A DNA stretch of 23,112 bases from JANQRV01 sp964533785 (lineage in GTDB: Bacteria; Bacteroidota; Bacteroidia; Chitinophagales; Saprospiraceae), in contig CAZHNG010000072.1 in the NCBI GenBank assembly GCA_964533785.1, forward strand, positions 1-23,112. The letters are read 5' to 3'. Shown in pieces: positions 1 through 6,492 of the stretch. The position numbers and the translations under genes were made by a program. Each line of letters starts with the position of its first letter. Position 1 is the first letter of the stretch. The notes beneath the pieces were generated by a model. It did no database searches, was not told where the DNA came from, and saw only the letters and a list, made by a program, of their open reading frames with translations.

Positions 1-227
1 TTCTCCGTCCACTTCCAAAGGTAGCTCTCCCTGCGATGAACGTACTTCAATCTTTGAAGTTCTGATATGAGTTATTTTATCGTGTTTATAAAGGTTTCTG
101 CTTTACCACTGGTAAAAAAATATTCAAAATCAATGCCACGGGCAAGAAGTGCAGATTCGATCTTTGACCACAACCGATTCGTTTTTCCTCCACCTGACCT
201 GGGGTTAACGATTAATGTCCATTTCAT
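1..227 (-). pseudogene. Remnant of a diacylglycerol/lipid kinase (DAGK/YegS-like), internally deleted and frameshifted
   Basis: Read on the minus strand from the ATG at 227, the first ~45 codons give a typical DAGK catalytic-domain N-terminus: MKWTLIVNPRSGGGK, then NRLWSKIESALLARGIDFEYFFTSGKAE. The NPxSGGGK nucleotide-binding loop is at residues 8-15. The frame stops at TAA (72-74) after 51 residues. A second minus-strand frame, open from about 102 to the window edge, reads NLYKHDKITHIRTSKIEV followed by LPLEVDGE. This resembles the C-terminal beta-domain of the same family, which ends near a conserved DGE. Intact members are about 290-310 residues, so roughly 180 central residues seem to be missing and the two ends are out of frame. 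The junction lies near 80-100. I infer a decayed gene with an internal deletion; an assembly join is the alternative. The N-terminal assignment is firm, the C-terminal one moderate. Confidence 0.68.
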
Positions 228-347
228 AAAATATTGGCAATGTTATAATCTGGTCGCGAGCGGATGAAGAATAACTGCTTTTAGTAAATACGTATAAAAT
301 TACGACATCCGATCTATCTCGATATCAAAACCATTCGAGCATTAAGT

Positions 348-393
348 TCTGGCGTCTGGCATCTCTAATCTGACATCTCTCATCTGGCATCTT
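348..393. repeat. Degenerate short-word tandem repeat (ctggcatc / ctgacatc type)
   Basis: The stretch is built from variants of an 8-10 base word: tctggcgtc, tggcatctc, taatctgacatc, tctcatctggcatc. It lies in the short gap between the 3' end of the PhoX-family gene and the start of the broken kinase gene. No dyad symmetry or coding potential is apparent. It resembles in style, but not in sequence, the ctagac-type words at the ends of the element at 2108-2264. Confidence 0.5.
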
Positions 394-398
394 TCTTT

Positions 399-1994
399 CT
401 ACCCCAGCTGCTGTAATTCTTCCAATAGTTTACCCTGAATGGCGACTACGGCGGACTTTGGAATACTATCCTCCCCTTCCGGCCAATGAGAGGTCAAATT
501 ATTGATATCCGTTGAATTTTCACCTGGGTGTTGCACACTAAGGAAGAGTGTTTTTCCATCGGGTGCAAACCATGGCCCAGTCAATTCCGCATCCGTAGGC
601 GCACTGGCCACCTGAATTACCTCACCTGCCTGGTTTCCGGAACGCGGCACCAAAAACAACCCGTTATTCTTAAACGCTTCGTAGGGCGGTTTATTCATCA
701 AACTACCCGAAATGTCGGAGGTAAACCACAGGTTACCCGCCAGGTCAAAGGCCATATTATCAGGACAAGCGAAGCCCGTTTCTTCACCACCCGCCAGGTA
801 GGTTTCCGATTTAAAGGTCAGGGCGCTGTGATCATTGTTATCTTCTACTATTTTCAATATGGAACCATAGTAGTTCTTCCTTGCCGTATTGTTGGTTAGG
901 GAGACCAATACGTTGCCGTTCAGTGGATCGATCTCAATATCTTCGGGACGATCCAGCGGCGTACCACCTACATATCTCGCTGCTTCTCTCAAACGGATCA
1001 AAACTTCGGTCTGATCTTTAAAGAACTTCTGTAGTACTTCAGAATCTTCGTACCGCAAAGACATCCATTTGTTGAATGCCAGGTTAGCCACGTAGAGTGT
1101 CCCCTCGGATAAACTCCCCGGCTTGTCGCTGACAAATTTGTACAAGCATTGATTAATTGCATCGTCGCCCGTATACACTACGAGACGGCCATCCGGCAAT
1201 TCTTTTACCGTAGCGCATTCGTGGGCGCAACGCCCTAGTGCAATATGTTTTTGAGCTTCACCGGTTTCGGGATCTACTTCCACTACCCAGCCGTAATGTT
1301 CCGGCGGATAATCATCGAAATTACTCCATCCTATATCAGCTGGAACAATAATACGCTCACCGGTTTCGAAATTTCTCTCACCGTAAAACTGATCGTAATT
1401 CTCTTCACAGGTAAGGATCGTTCCCCAGGGCGTGACCCCACCGGAACAATTGGCTAATGTACCAATGGCACTTTTCTTTCCTGCTATCGGCGCTTTCCAG
1501 TTAAAAGGAATTTCAGTCAACCCGTTTACTCTCCGGTTTTTCGGATCATTAGGAACAAACTCCCACTTCCCTCTTTTATTTTTACGGATCCTGATGAAGG
1601 AACCACCAACTTCATATTGCTCTCTCTTTATCTGCTCGTGATCTCTTTCGGTCACTTGATGCATAATGGCAATGAAAAGCGGATCAACGTATTCATGGTT
1701 TACCCACAACAACCCGTCATCATTATTTTCATCAAAAGGTAGAAAAGCCGTAAAATCATTATTGTACCCAAAAGTATCCGTTTCAGATATCGGATCTCCC
1801 CATTTAATTAAAACATCGTATTGAAGACCTTTGGCCAGCTTCAAGGTATCCCTATCGGTTGGTTTGATACCGCTGATCTTGGGCATGGTACTCGATTTAC
1901 CAAACGCAGATAAGGGAGAGGTAGCGATGGCTACTCCCAGCGTGCCTTTGCCTAAAAATTCCAGAAATGTCCGGCGTTGAATGAGATCTGACAT
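399..1994 (-). CDS. PhoX family (DUF839) secreted phosphatase, Tat substrate
   Basis: This 531-residue protein belongs to the PhoX/DUF839 family, Ca- and Fe-dependent phosphatases exported by the Tat system. The ATG at 1994 is chosen because it places a twin-arginine motif (QRRTFLEFLGKG, Arg7-Arg8) at the very N-terminus before a hydrophobic, alanine-rich stretch. An upstream in-frame start at 2048 would bury it. Family motifs appear in order: NHEYVDP, NCSGGVTPWGTILTCEEN, GRCAHECATV, YTGDDAINQCLYKFVS, RPEDIEIDP, CPDNMAFD and a C-terminal FLSVQHPGE. The size fits the family. In known PhoX enzymes such motifs hold the metal cluster; that this one is an active phosphomonoesterase, rather than one of the many uncharacterised DUF839 proteins, is inference. 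It is transcribed divergently from the PHP lipoprotein, also a predicted phosphoesterase, so both may act in extracytoplasmic phosphate scavenging. Confidence 0.9.
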   Translation of the reverse strand: MSDLIQRRTFLEFLGKGTLGVAIATSPLSAFGKSSTMPKISGIKPTDRDTLKLAKGLQYDVLIKWGDPISETDTFGYNNDFTAFLPFDENNDDGLLWVNHEYVDPLFIAIMHQVTERDHEQIKREQYEVGGSFIRIRKNKRGKWEFVPNDPKNRRVNGLTEIPFNWKAPIAGKKSAIGTLANCSGGVTPWGTILTCEENYDQFYGERNFETGERIIVPADIGWSNFDDYPPEHYGWVVEVDPETGEAQKHIALGRCAHECATVKELPDGRLVVYTGDDAINQCLYKFVSDKPGSLSEGTLYVANLAFNKWMSLRYEDSEVLQKFFKDQTEVLIRLREAARYVGGTPLDRPEDIEIDPLNGNVLVSLTNNTARKNYYGSILKIVEDNNDHSALTFKSETYLAGGEETGFACPDNMAFDLAGNLWFTSDISGSLMNKPPYEAFKNNGLFLVPRSGNQAGEVIQVASAPTDAELTGPWFAPDGKTLFLSVQHPGENSTDINNLTSHWPEGEDSIPKSAVVAIQGKLLEELQQLG

Positions 1995-2107
1995 AAGATA
2001 CTTTTTATAAAAAACTAGCCGAATTATAAAATTGTTTGAATACCGCATTATTTCTACCCAAAAAATCCTCAGTTCTTGCAGTCATTAGCCTTATCTTTAC
2101 TTATGAA

Positions 2108-2264
2108 CTAGACTTTTGACGCTAGACTCTAGAAGTTAGACTAAAAATTCTAACTAATTGACAATCAACGGAAATTTTATTTATTCTGAAAAATTGATAT
2201 CCATTGAATATCAGCGGTTTGTTGTCTAAAATCTAGCGTCTAGTGTCTAGCGTCAAAAGTCCAA
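2108..2264. mobile_element. 157-bp MITE-like inverted-repeat element, copy 1
   Basis: The ends carry an exact 17-bp inverted repeat, GACTTTTGACGCTAGAC (2111-2127) and its complement (2245-2261), which extends to 23 bp with one mismatch. The element is bounded by a direct repeat TTATGAA at 2101-2107 and 2265-2271, which looks like a 7-bp target duplication. The AT-rich core has small dyads (GATAT...ATATC at 2196-2212; TTGACAATCAA at 2158-2168) and no reading frame. A copy in the opposite orientation begins at 22983. Lack of coding capacity, terminal inverted repeats, a flanking duplication and a second copy together indicate a non-autonomous transposable element. It fills most of the gap between two divergent genes, so it may carry or displace their promoters. 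Confidence 0.8.
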
Positions 2265-2304
2265 TTATGAAATGGCCTCCATTATTAAAGAAATACCTAA
2301 AACC

Positions 2305-3498
2305 ATGTTAAGACCCTTCCTTTTGTTTTCCATTCTATTTTTGTTGTTCAACTGTGAAGCTCCTGAACAAGAAGCAATTACCACTCAATGGTACAAAGGC
2401 AATCTCCACACGCATTCCCTTTGGAGTGACGGTGACGACTATCCCGAAATGATCATGCAGTGGTATAAAGACCATGACTATCATTTCATCGGTTTGTCGG
2501 ATCATAATATTCTACAAGAGGGAGAAAAATGGGTCAGCGTACCGAACAATGCTATCCGGCAAAATGCTTTTCAGGAATACCTGCAGGAATGGGGAGAAGA
2601 ATGGGTCAACTACCGGGAAGATACCAGTGGTATTCAAGTACAACTGAAAACATTGGAAGAATACTGTGGTAAATTTGAAGTTCCTGGTGAGTTTCTCATC
2701 ATCAAATGTGAAGAAATAACCGATCGTTACGAGGATAAGCCGGTTCACCTGAATGCTACCAATCTGAAAGAGTTAATCCCACCGGCAGGAGGAAACAACC
2801 TGGTTGAAGTGTTGCAAAACAACATCGATGCGGTAATGGCACAGCGGGAAGCAACCGGCCAACCGATGATCGTACACATTAACCATCCTAATTTTGGTTG
2901 GGCCATGACGGCTGAGGATATTATGGTGCTCAAGAACGAACGTTTCTTCGAAGTCTACAACGGGCATCCTGCAGTAAACAATTACGGCGATTCTACGCGC
3001 CTGGGCACCGAAGCGATGTGGGATAAGATCAATGCGCACTATAGTCAGATCGGGCAACCTTTATTGTACGGCCTAGCCGTAGATGACAGCCATAACTATC
3101 ACAACCTGGGATTGCAGTATAGTAATGCTGGCCGTGGCTGGATCATGGTCAACGCAACGGACCTGCAGCCGGAAAGCTTGATCGAAGCACTAGAAAACGG
3201 GCAATTTTATGCTAGTACGGGAGTAGAATTGGAAAATTACGATTTCGATGGCAAGGAGATCCAATTATCGGTCAAAGCCGAAGAAGGGGTGCAGTATCAA
3301 ATCCAGTTCATAGGACTCCAGGAGGGGGCTTCTTCGACCAGCATTCTCCAGGAATCCGAAGGTATTGCAGCCACCTACACCTTTAAAGGCAATGAGCAAT
3401 TCGTTAGAGCTGCCGTGATTTCCGATCAATTGCAGAAGAATCCCTTTAATACAGGAGATGTGGAAAAGGCCTGGGGGCAACCGGAGGTGATGCGTTAG
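2305..3498 (+). CDS. PHP-domain metal-dependent phosphoesterase lipoprotein
   Basis: The protein has 397 residues. The ATG at 2305 is preferred because it starts a clean lipoprotein signal: MLRPFLLFSILFLLFNC, with the lipobox cysteine at residue 17. The in-frame ATG at 2272 abuts the mobile element and its duplicated target, so it is unlikely to be the conserved start. The mature part has PHP-superfamily motifs: GNLHTHSLWSDG (His35, His37), HFIGLSDHN, KCEEIT, HINHPNFGW, EVYNGHP and AVDDSHNYH. These His/Asp/Glu clusters bind the metal ions used for phosphoester hydrolysis in the family. The C-terminal ~100 residues look like a beta-rich accessory domain. The likely location is the periplasm or outer membrane. 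The substrate cannot be read from the sequence; the divergent PhoX-family neighbour suggests phosphate-ester turnover. Confidence 0.85.
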   Translation: MLRPFLLFSILFLLFNCEAPEQEAITTQWYKGNLHTHSLWSDGDDYPEMIMQWYKDHDYHFIGLSDHNILQEGEKWVSVPNNAIRQNAFQEYLQEWGEEWVNYREDTSGIQVQLKTLEEYCGKFEVPGEFLIIKCEEITDRYEDKPVHLNATNLKELIPPAGGNNLVEVLQNNIDAVMAQREATGQPMIVHINHPNFGWAMTAEDIMVLKNERFFEVYNGHPAVNNYGDSTRLGTEAMWDKINAHYSQIGQPLLYGLAVDDSHNYHNLGLQYSNAGRGWIMVNATDLQPESLIEALENGQFYASTGVELENYDFDGKEIQLSVKAEEGVQYQIQFIGLQEGASSTSILQESEGIAATYTFKGNEQFVRAAVISDQLQKNPFNTGDVEKAWGQPEVMR

Positions 3499-3521
3499 TC
3501 TAATCTTTATAACCGCTCGCA

Positions 3522-3560
3522 AGAGACGCTGCCTCGATGCGGCGAAACTCGCGAGTCTCT
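3522..3560 (+). other. Imperfect hairpin after the PHP gene
   Basis: AGAGAC (3522-3527) pairs with GTCTCT (3555-3560), enclosing a second stem GCTGC/GCGGC with a six-base loop. There is no T-tract, so it is not a standard intrinsic terminator, although its position just behind the stop codon would suit 3'-end processing or partial termination. Confidence 0.3.
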
Positions 3561-3603
3561 GACCCAATCCACAGAAAAATTAACTTAAATACCTTGTTAA
3601 AGA

Positions 3604-3634
3604 TTTGTTCCTTTCGAAGAGAATAATATCTTTG
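3604..3634 (+). promoter_or_regulatory. trp operon promoter, Bacteroidota consensus
   Basis: TTTG (3604-3607) is followed after 19 bases by TATCTTTG (3627-3634), an exact match to the Bacteroidota sigma-ABfr consensus TTTG-N19-TAnnTTTG. Transcription would start near 3640, about a dozen bases before the leader-peptide ATG at 3653. That spacing fits an attenuator leader transcript. Confidence 0.75.
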
Positions 3635-3652
3635 CTCCAGCAAAAGACAACT

Positions 3653-3703
3653 ATGAATTTTATCAATAAAATATGGTGGTGGCAATCAGAACATTCGAGA
3701 TAA
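3653..3703 (+). CDS. trpL: trp operon leader peptide with three tandem Trp codons
   Basis: The 16-codon frame encodes MNFINKIWWWQSEHSR and ends at TAA 3701-3703. Codons 8-10 (3674-3682) are three consecutive TGG. Tryptophan is the rarest amino acid, so a WWW run in a short frame between a consensus promoter and an intrinsic terminator, ahead of trpE, is the signature of a ribosome-sensing attenuator. When charged tRNA-Trp is scarce, the ribosome should stall on these codons and change the folding of the RNA downstream. The frame is far below usual gene-calling length limits. I saw no canonical Shine-Dalgarno, as is normal in Bacteroidota. The peptide itself probably has no function beyond its translation. 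Confidence 0.85.
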   Translation: MNFINKIWWWQSEHSR

Positions 3704-3770
3704 CGAGTGAACTATCTGCCATTGCTTAATCCTTGAAACGGCTTGTTGAATCACTCGACAAGCCGTTTTT
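3692..3770 (+). promoter_or_regulatory. trp attenuator: competing leader RNA structures
   Basis: Three pairings share segments. (1:2) CATTCG 3692-3697 with CGAGTG 3704-3709, one G-U, with the leader stop codon in the loop. (2:3) CGAGTGA 3704-3710 with TCACTCG 3751-3757, a perfect 7-bp match that can be extended past a bulge by AAC 3710-3712 with GTT 3745-3747. (3:4) the terminator stem 3736-3749 with 3755-3768. A ribosome stalled on the Trp codons would leave 3704-3710 free for 2:3; one that reaches the stop codon would cover 3704-3710 and let the terminator form. The 2:3 helix competes mainly with the terminator's inner part, so its strength is uncertain. Confidence 0.65.
3736..3770 (+). terminator. 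Intrinsic terminator of the trp attenuator
   Basis: AAACGGCTTGT (3736-3746) pairs perfectly with ACAAGCCGTTT (3758-3768). Three further inner pairs, one of them G-U, leave a five-base loop ATCAC. The stem runs into TTTTT at 3766-3770. The hairpin lies 33 bases after the leader-peptide stop and about 220 bases before trpE, with no full-length gene between, so it acts inside the leader rather than at the end of an upstream gene. Confidence 0.88.
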
Positions 3771-3780
3771 AGTTTGGTGA

Positions 3781-3977
3781 AGGCACAGATACACAGAAAT
3801 GTTTATAGAACGCAGATGACGCAGATTGAGCGGATTTCCGCTGATGGATTTGGGTTTTTATCTAGTCTGATTAAGGCGCGATATCTTTTTTACGTTTAGA
3901 TTATATCATTCGTGCATCCGTGGCATCCTACTCTCTTAACCCCACACTCATCACCTATCATTCGTGCATCCGTGGCA
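3781..3977 (+). repeat. Repeat-derived DNA between the attenuator and trpE
   Basis: This stretch of the leader is made of word-like repeats: acacagaa, cgcagatgacgcagatt, then a palindrome AGCGGA-TT-TCCGCT (3829-3842), then a 22-base direct repeat at 3904-3925 and 3956-3977 that contains cgtgcatccgtggca. The second copy ends 10 bases before the trpE ATG. No protein-like frame is evident. It is transcribed as part of the trp mRNA whenever the attenuator is read through. Confidence 0.65.
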
Positions 3978-3987
3978 ATTAAAAATC

Positions 3988-5388
3988 ATGAAAATAAAAC
4001 TACAAGCCAAAGTCAAACGCCATCTGGCGGATATGCTCACCCCTGTCAATCTCTATTTAAGATTAAGGGATCATTTTCCCAATACCATCTTATTGGAAAA
4101 CAATGACTTCAGAAGCATTGAAGATTGTTTTTCCTTTTTTGGGTTCGACACTATTGCCACCTTTCAGGTGATCAATCATCAAATTGAGATGGCCTACCCC
4201 AATGGACAAACGATTCAAAAGGAAGTGGAGGATACCCAAACGGTGCCAAAGGCGCTAAAAGATTTCATTGATGCTTTCGAAGTGCAGTACGAGCAACCGT
4301 ACGAAGGACTCAACGGGTTGTTCGGTCACACCAGTTTTGACGGGGTCAAGTACTTCGACACTATGACATTCCCTCCCGAAAAGCGCAAAATTGACATTCC
4401 CGATCTGCGCTACCACATCTACCGCTTCATCATTGCGTTCAATCATTTTAAGGATGAAATATACCTGCTGGAAAATATTCCGGAGGGGGGAAGCTCCCAA
4501 ATGCACGAAGTGGAAGCTTTGCTGGAAAGCAGAAAATATCCGGTTCACCATTTCAGGTTAGCCGGAGAAGAATACAGCAACCTTACCGACGATGAATTCA
4601 AACACCTGGTGAAAGTAGGAAAAGAACATTGTCAGCGGGGCGATGTTTTTCAGATCGTTTTTTCCCGTCAATTCTCACAACGTTTTCAGGGAGATGACTT
4701 CAATGTATACCGGGTTTTGCGATCTATCAATCCATCGCCGTATTTGTTTTATGCTGATTTTGGCAGCTACCGGATCTTTGGGTCTTCACCGGAGGCTCAG
4801 ATGGTCATCAAGGAAGGCATTGCCCAGGTGAATCCCATTGCCGGTACCTACCGCCGCACGGGCAATAAGATCGAAGATGCCAAAAATGCACTTGACCTGA
4901 TGGAAGATCCGAAAGAGAATGCCGAACATATCATGCTGGTAGACCTTGCGCGTAATGATCTGAGCCGCCATGCAGGCAATGTCAGGGTGAAAGAACTCAA
5001 GGATATCCAGTTTTTCAGCCACGTCATCCATCTGGTTTCTACCGTTGAAGGTGACTTGGCTCAACAAACCAATCCCATTCAGGTATTCGGTGATACATTC
5101 CCCGCAGGTACTTTATCGGGAGCTCCCAAGTACAAAGCCATTGAATTGATCAACCATTACGAAAATCAAAACCGGGGTAGTTATGGCGGGGCATTGGGAT
5201 ACATTGATTTTAACGGCAATATGACGCAGGCGATCGTCATTCGTTCCTTTTTGAGTTTGAATAACACCTTGCATTACCAGGCAGGAGCCGGTATCGTCGT
5301 TGCCAGTGATGAAGAAAAAGAATTGCAGGAGGTCAATAATAAACTGGGCGCATTGACAAAAGCATTATTGGAAGCAGAAAAAATTTAA
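3988..5388 (+). CDS. trpE: Anthranilate synthase component I
   Basis: TrpE (466 residues) uses ammonia from TrpG to convert chorismate to anthranilate, the first committed step of tryptophan synthesis. The ATG at 3988 is chosen; an earlier in-frame start at 3964 lies inside the direct repeat. The N-terminal half has TILLENND, in the position of the LLES-type motif that takes part in Trp feedback binding. The C-terminal chorismate-binding domain shows HLVKVGKEHCQRGDVFQIVFS, SPYLFYADFG, GSSPEAQM, PIAGTYRRTG (most relatives have PIAGTRPRG), ENAEHIMLVDLARNDLSR, HLVSTVEG, FPAGTLSGAPK, GSYGGALGYIDF and a C-terminal QAGAGIVVASDEEKE. Two bases separate its stop from the trpG ATG, as expected for subunits of one complex. 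Expression should depend on the attenuator upstream. Confidence 0.96.
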   Translation: MKIKLQAKVKRHLADMLTPVNLYLRLRDHFPNTILLENNDFRSIEDCFSFFGFDTIATFQVINHQIEMAYPNGQTIQKEVEDTQTVPKALKDFIDAFEVQYEQPYEGLNGLFGHTSFDGVKYFDTMTFPPEKRKIDIPDLRYHIYRFIIAFNHFKDEIYLLENIPEGGSSQMHEVEALLESRKYPVHHFRLAGEEYSNLTDDEFKHLVKVGKEHCQRGDVFQIVFSRQFSQRFQGDDFNVYRVLRSINPSPYLFYADFGSYRIFGSSPEAQMVIKEGIAQVNPIAGTYRRTGNKIEDAKNALDLMEDPKENAEHIMLVDLARNDLSRHAGNVRVKELKDIQFFSHVIHLVSTVEGDLAQQTNPIQVFGDTFPAGTLSGAPKYKAIELINHYENQNRGSYGGALGYIDFNGNMTQAIVIRSFLSLNNTLHYQAGAGIVVASDEEKELQEVNNKLGALTKALLEAEKI

Positions 5389-5390
5389 AC

Positions 5391-5966
5391 ATGAAGCTAT
5401 TAGTACTCGATAATTATGATTCTTTTACTTTCAACCTCGTGCATTATATCGAAGAAATTCTGAGTAGAAAGGTCGATGTTTTCCGCAATGATGCGATTGC
5501 TCTCGAAGCGGTTGATGAGTATGATACGATTGTATTATCTCCGGGCCCGGGAATTCCTAAAGAAGCAGGTATCATGCCGGCTTTAATTGAAAAATACGCA
5601 GCGACTAAAGCCATTTTAGGTGTCTGTCTCGGACATCAGGCCATCGGAGAAGTTTTTGGCGGTCAACTGGAAAACCTGCAGCAGGTCTACCACGGTATGG
5701 AGACCCCAGTAAATATTACTCAACCCGATGATCCCCTCTACGTTGAAATTCCGGGTACTTTTCAGGCGGGACGGTATCATTCCTGGGTGATCAATCGTCA
5801 TTCTTTACCGGAGACATTTGAATTGACCGCGGAAGATCCCAATGGCGAGATTATGAGTATTAAACATAAAACGTACCGGGTATGGGGGGTGCAGTACCAT
5901 CCGGAATCCATTATGACGACGCAGGGTAAGGCGATCTTACGGAATTTTTTTGAAGCGTGTAAATAA
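5391..5966 (+). CDS. trpG: Anthranilate synthase component II, glutamine amidotransferase
   Basis: This 191-residue class I glutamine amidotransferase supplies ammonia to TrpE. Visible landmarks are LVLDNYDSFTFNLVHYIEE at the N-terminus, SPGPGIPKEAG (oxyanion region), the nucleophile loop GVCLGHQAIGEVFGG with Cys79, and YHPES with the catalytic His170 and Glu172. The length is standard for a stand-alone TrpG, without a fused TrpD. In some bacteria the same subunit also serves PabB for folate synthesis; no pabB is in the window, so this stays open. After trpG the operon is interrupted by a 576-bp non-coding gap. Confidence 0.96.
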   Translation: MKLLVLDNYDSFTFNLVHYIEEILSRKVDVFRNDAIALEAVDEYDTIVLSPGPGIPKEAGIMPALIEKYAATKAILGVCLGHQAIGEVFGGQLENLQQVYHGMETPVNITQPDDPLYVEIPGTFQAGRYHSWVINRHSLPETFELTAEDPNGEIMSIKHKTYRVWGVQYHPESIMTTQGKAILRNFFEACK

Positions 5967-6100
5967 ACTCAGATTTTTGACGCTACCTGCCGCTGGCACC
6001 ATAGCCGTCCATGTAGGGCCCGCCACGTGGAGCCAGCATGGGTCTGGGCAGGTTAAGAGTTAATTTAAGTAACGAGTTAAAGAACGCTTGAAATCTTTGA

Positions 6101-6130
6101 TTTTTCGAGACTTCGTCTCTCAAAATTTTT
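6101..6130 (+). terminator. Candidate intrinsic terminator between trpG and trpD
   Basis: GAGAC (6107-6111), loop TTC, GTCTC (6115-6119) form a perfect short stem. TTTT before it and AAAA after it can extend the stem across a small internal loop, and TTTTT (6126-6130) follows. If active it would reduce read-through from trpEG into trpDCFBA. The stem is short, so activity is uncertain. Confidence 0.4.
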
Positions 6131-6298
6131 ATTGAACCCCGCCTACACCTAAGGATTTCGGCGGGCAGGCATAGAGATATAGAGAACATAGAGTTTAAAA
6201 AGAAAAAAATTCAATTTTTTCTTTTTGGGCTCCATGCTCTCAAACGTTTGCCCAGGCGGCTATGAGCGGTAACGGCAGGCGGGGACACTAGATGTACT

Positions 6299-6410
6299 GC
6301 CCCTTTAACTAGGGTTATAGTTTTACTCGATTTAACATTTAATATACCGACGTTGAAGTAGGTTTGGGAAATCCCAAACCACTTCGCGTTAAGTATAGCT
6401 TTGGGGCTAT
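6299..6410 (+). other. Cluster of hairpins in the trpG-trpD gap
   Basis: There are three dyads in 112 bases. CCCT/AGGG and the overlapping AACTA (6307-6311)/TAGTT (6318-6322) are mutually exclusive. The strongest is GAAGT-a-GGTTTGGG, loop AAAT, CCCAAACC-ACTTC (about 6355-6385), a 13-bp stem with one bulged base. ATAGC (6395-6399)/GCTAT (6406-6410) follows. This density of dyads suggests a structured RNA or a palindromic intergenic element; no known family is recognised. Confidence 0.45.
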
Positions 6411-6443
6411 GGTAATACAAAATACTGCCAAATTTATCCCCAC

Positions 6444-6492
6444 ATAACTTTATAACTTTATAACCCCATAACCCAATAACCCAATAACCCCT
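6444..6492 (+). repeat. Low-complexity tandem run (ataactt / ataaccc words)
   Basis: The run drifts from repeats of ataactt to repeats of ataaccc/caataaccc. It ends about 50 bases before the trpD start codon. It is not coding and has no clear dyad. Confidence 0.6.

Noticed and set aside
67..267. A 66-codon plus-strand frame at the left edge
   Set aside because: It lies opposite the lipid-kinase remnant, whose minus-strand reading gives recognisable family motifs; the plus-strand translation resembles nothing.
348..393. Possible CRISPR-like array
   Set aside because: The units are too short and drift from one to the next; there are no constant repeats with unique spacers, and no cas genes.
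2272..2304. Earlier start (MASIIKE...) for the PHP lipoprotein
   Set aside because: It directly abuts the duplicated target site of the mobile element and would place charged residues before an otherwise ideal lipoprotein signal peptide.
3964..3987. An upstream in-frame start for trpE (MHPWQLKI)
   Set aside because: These codons fall largely within the repeat copy and add family-unlike residues; the ATG at 3988 is more likely.
3912..4106. A plus-strand frame beginning MHPWHP just before trpE
   Set aside because: It starts inside the 22-base direct repeat and runs out of frame into trpE; the Trp codon is a by-product of the repeat, not a second leader peptide.
6211..6420. A 69-codon minus-strand frame in the trpG-trpD gap
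   Set aside because: It spans the hairpins and GC-rich repeat fragments, lacks any recognisable domain and probably arises from palindromic DNA.
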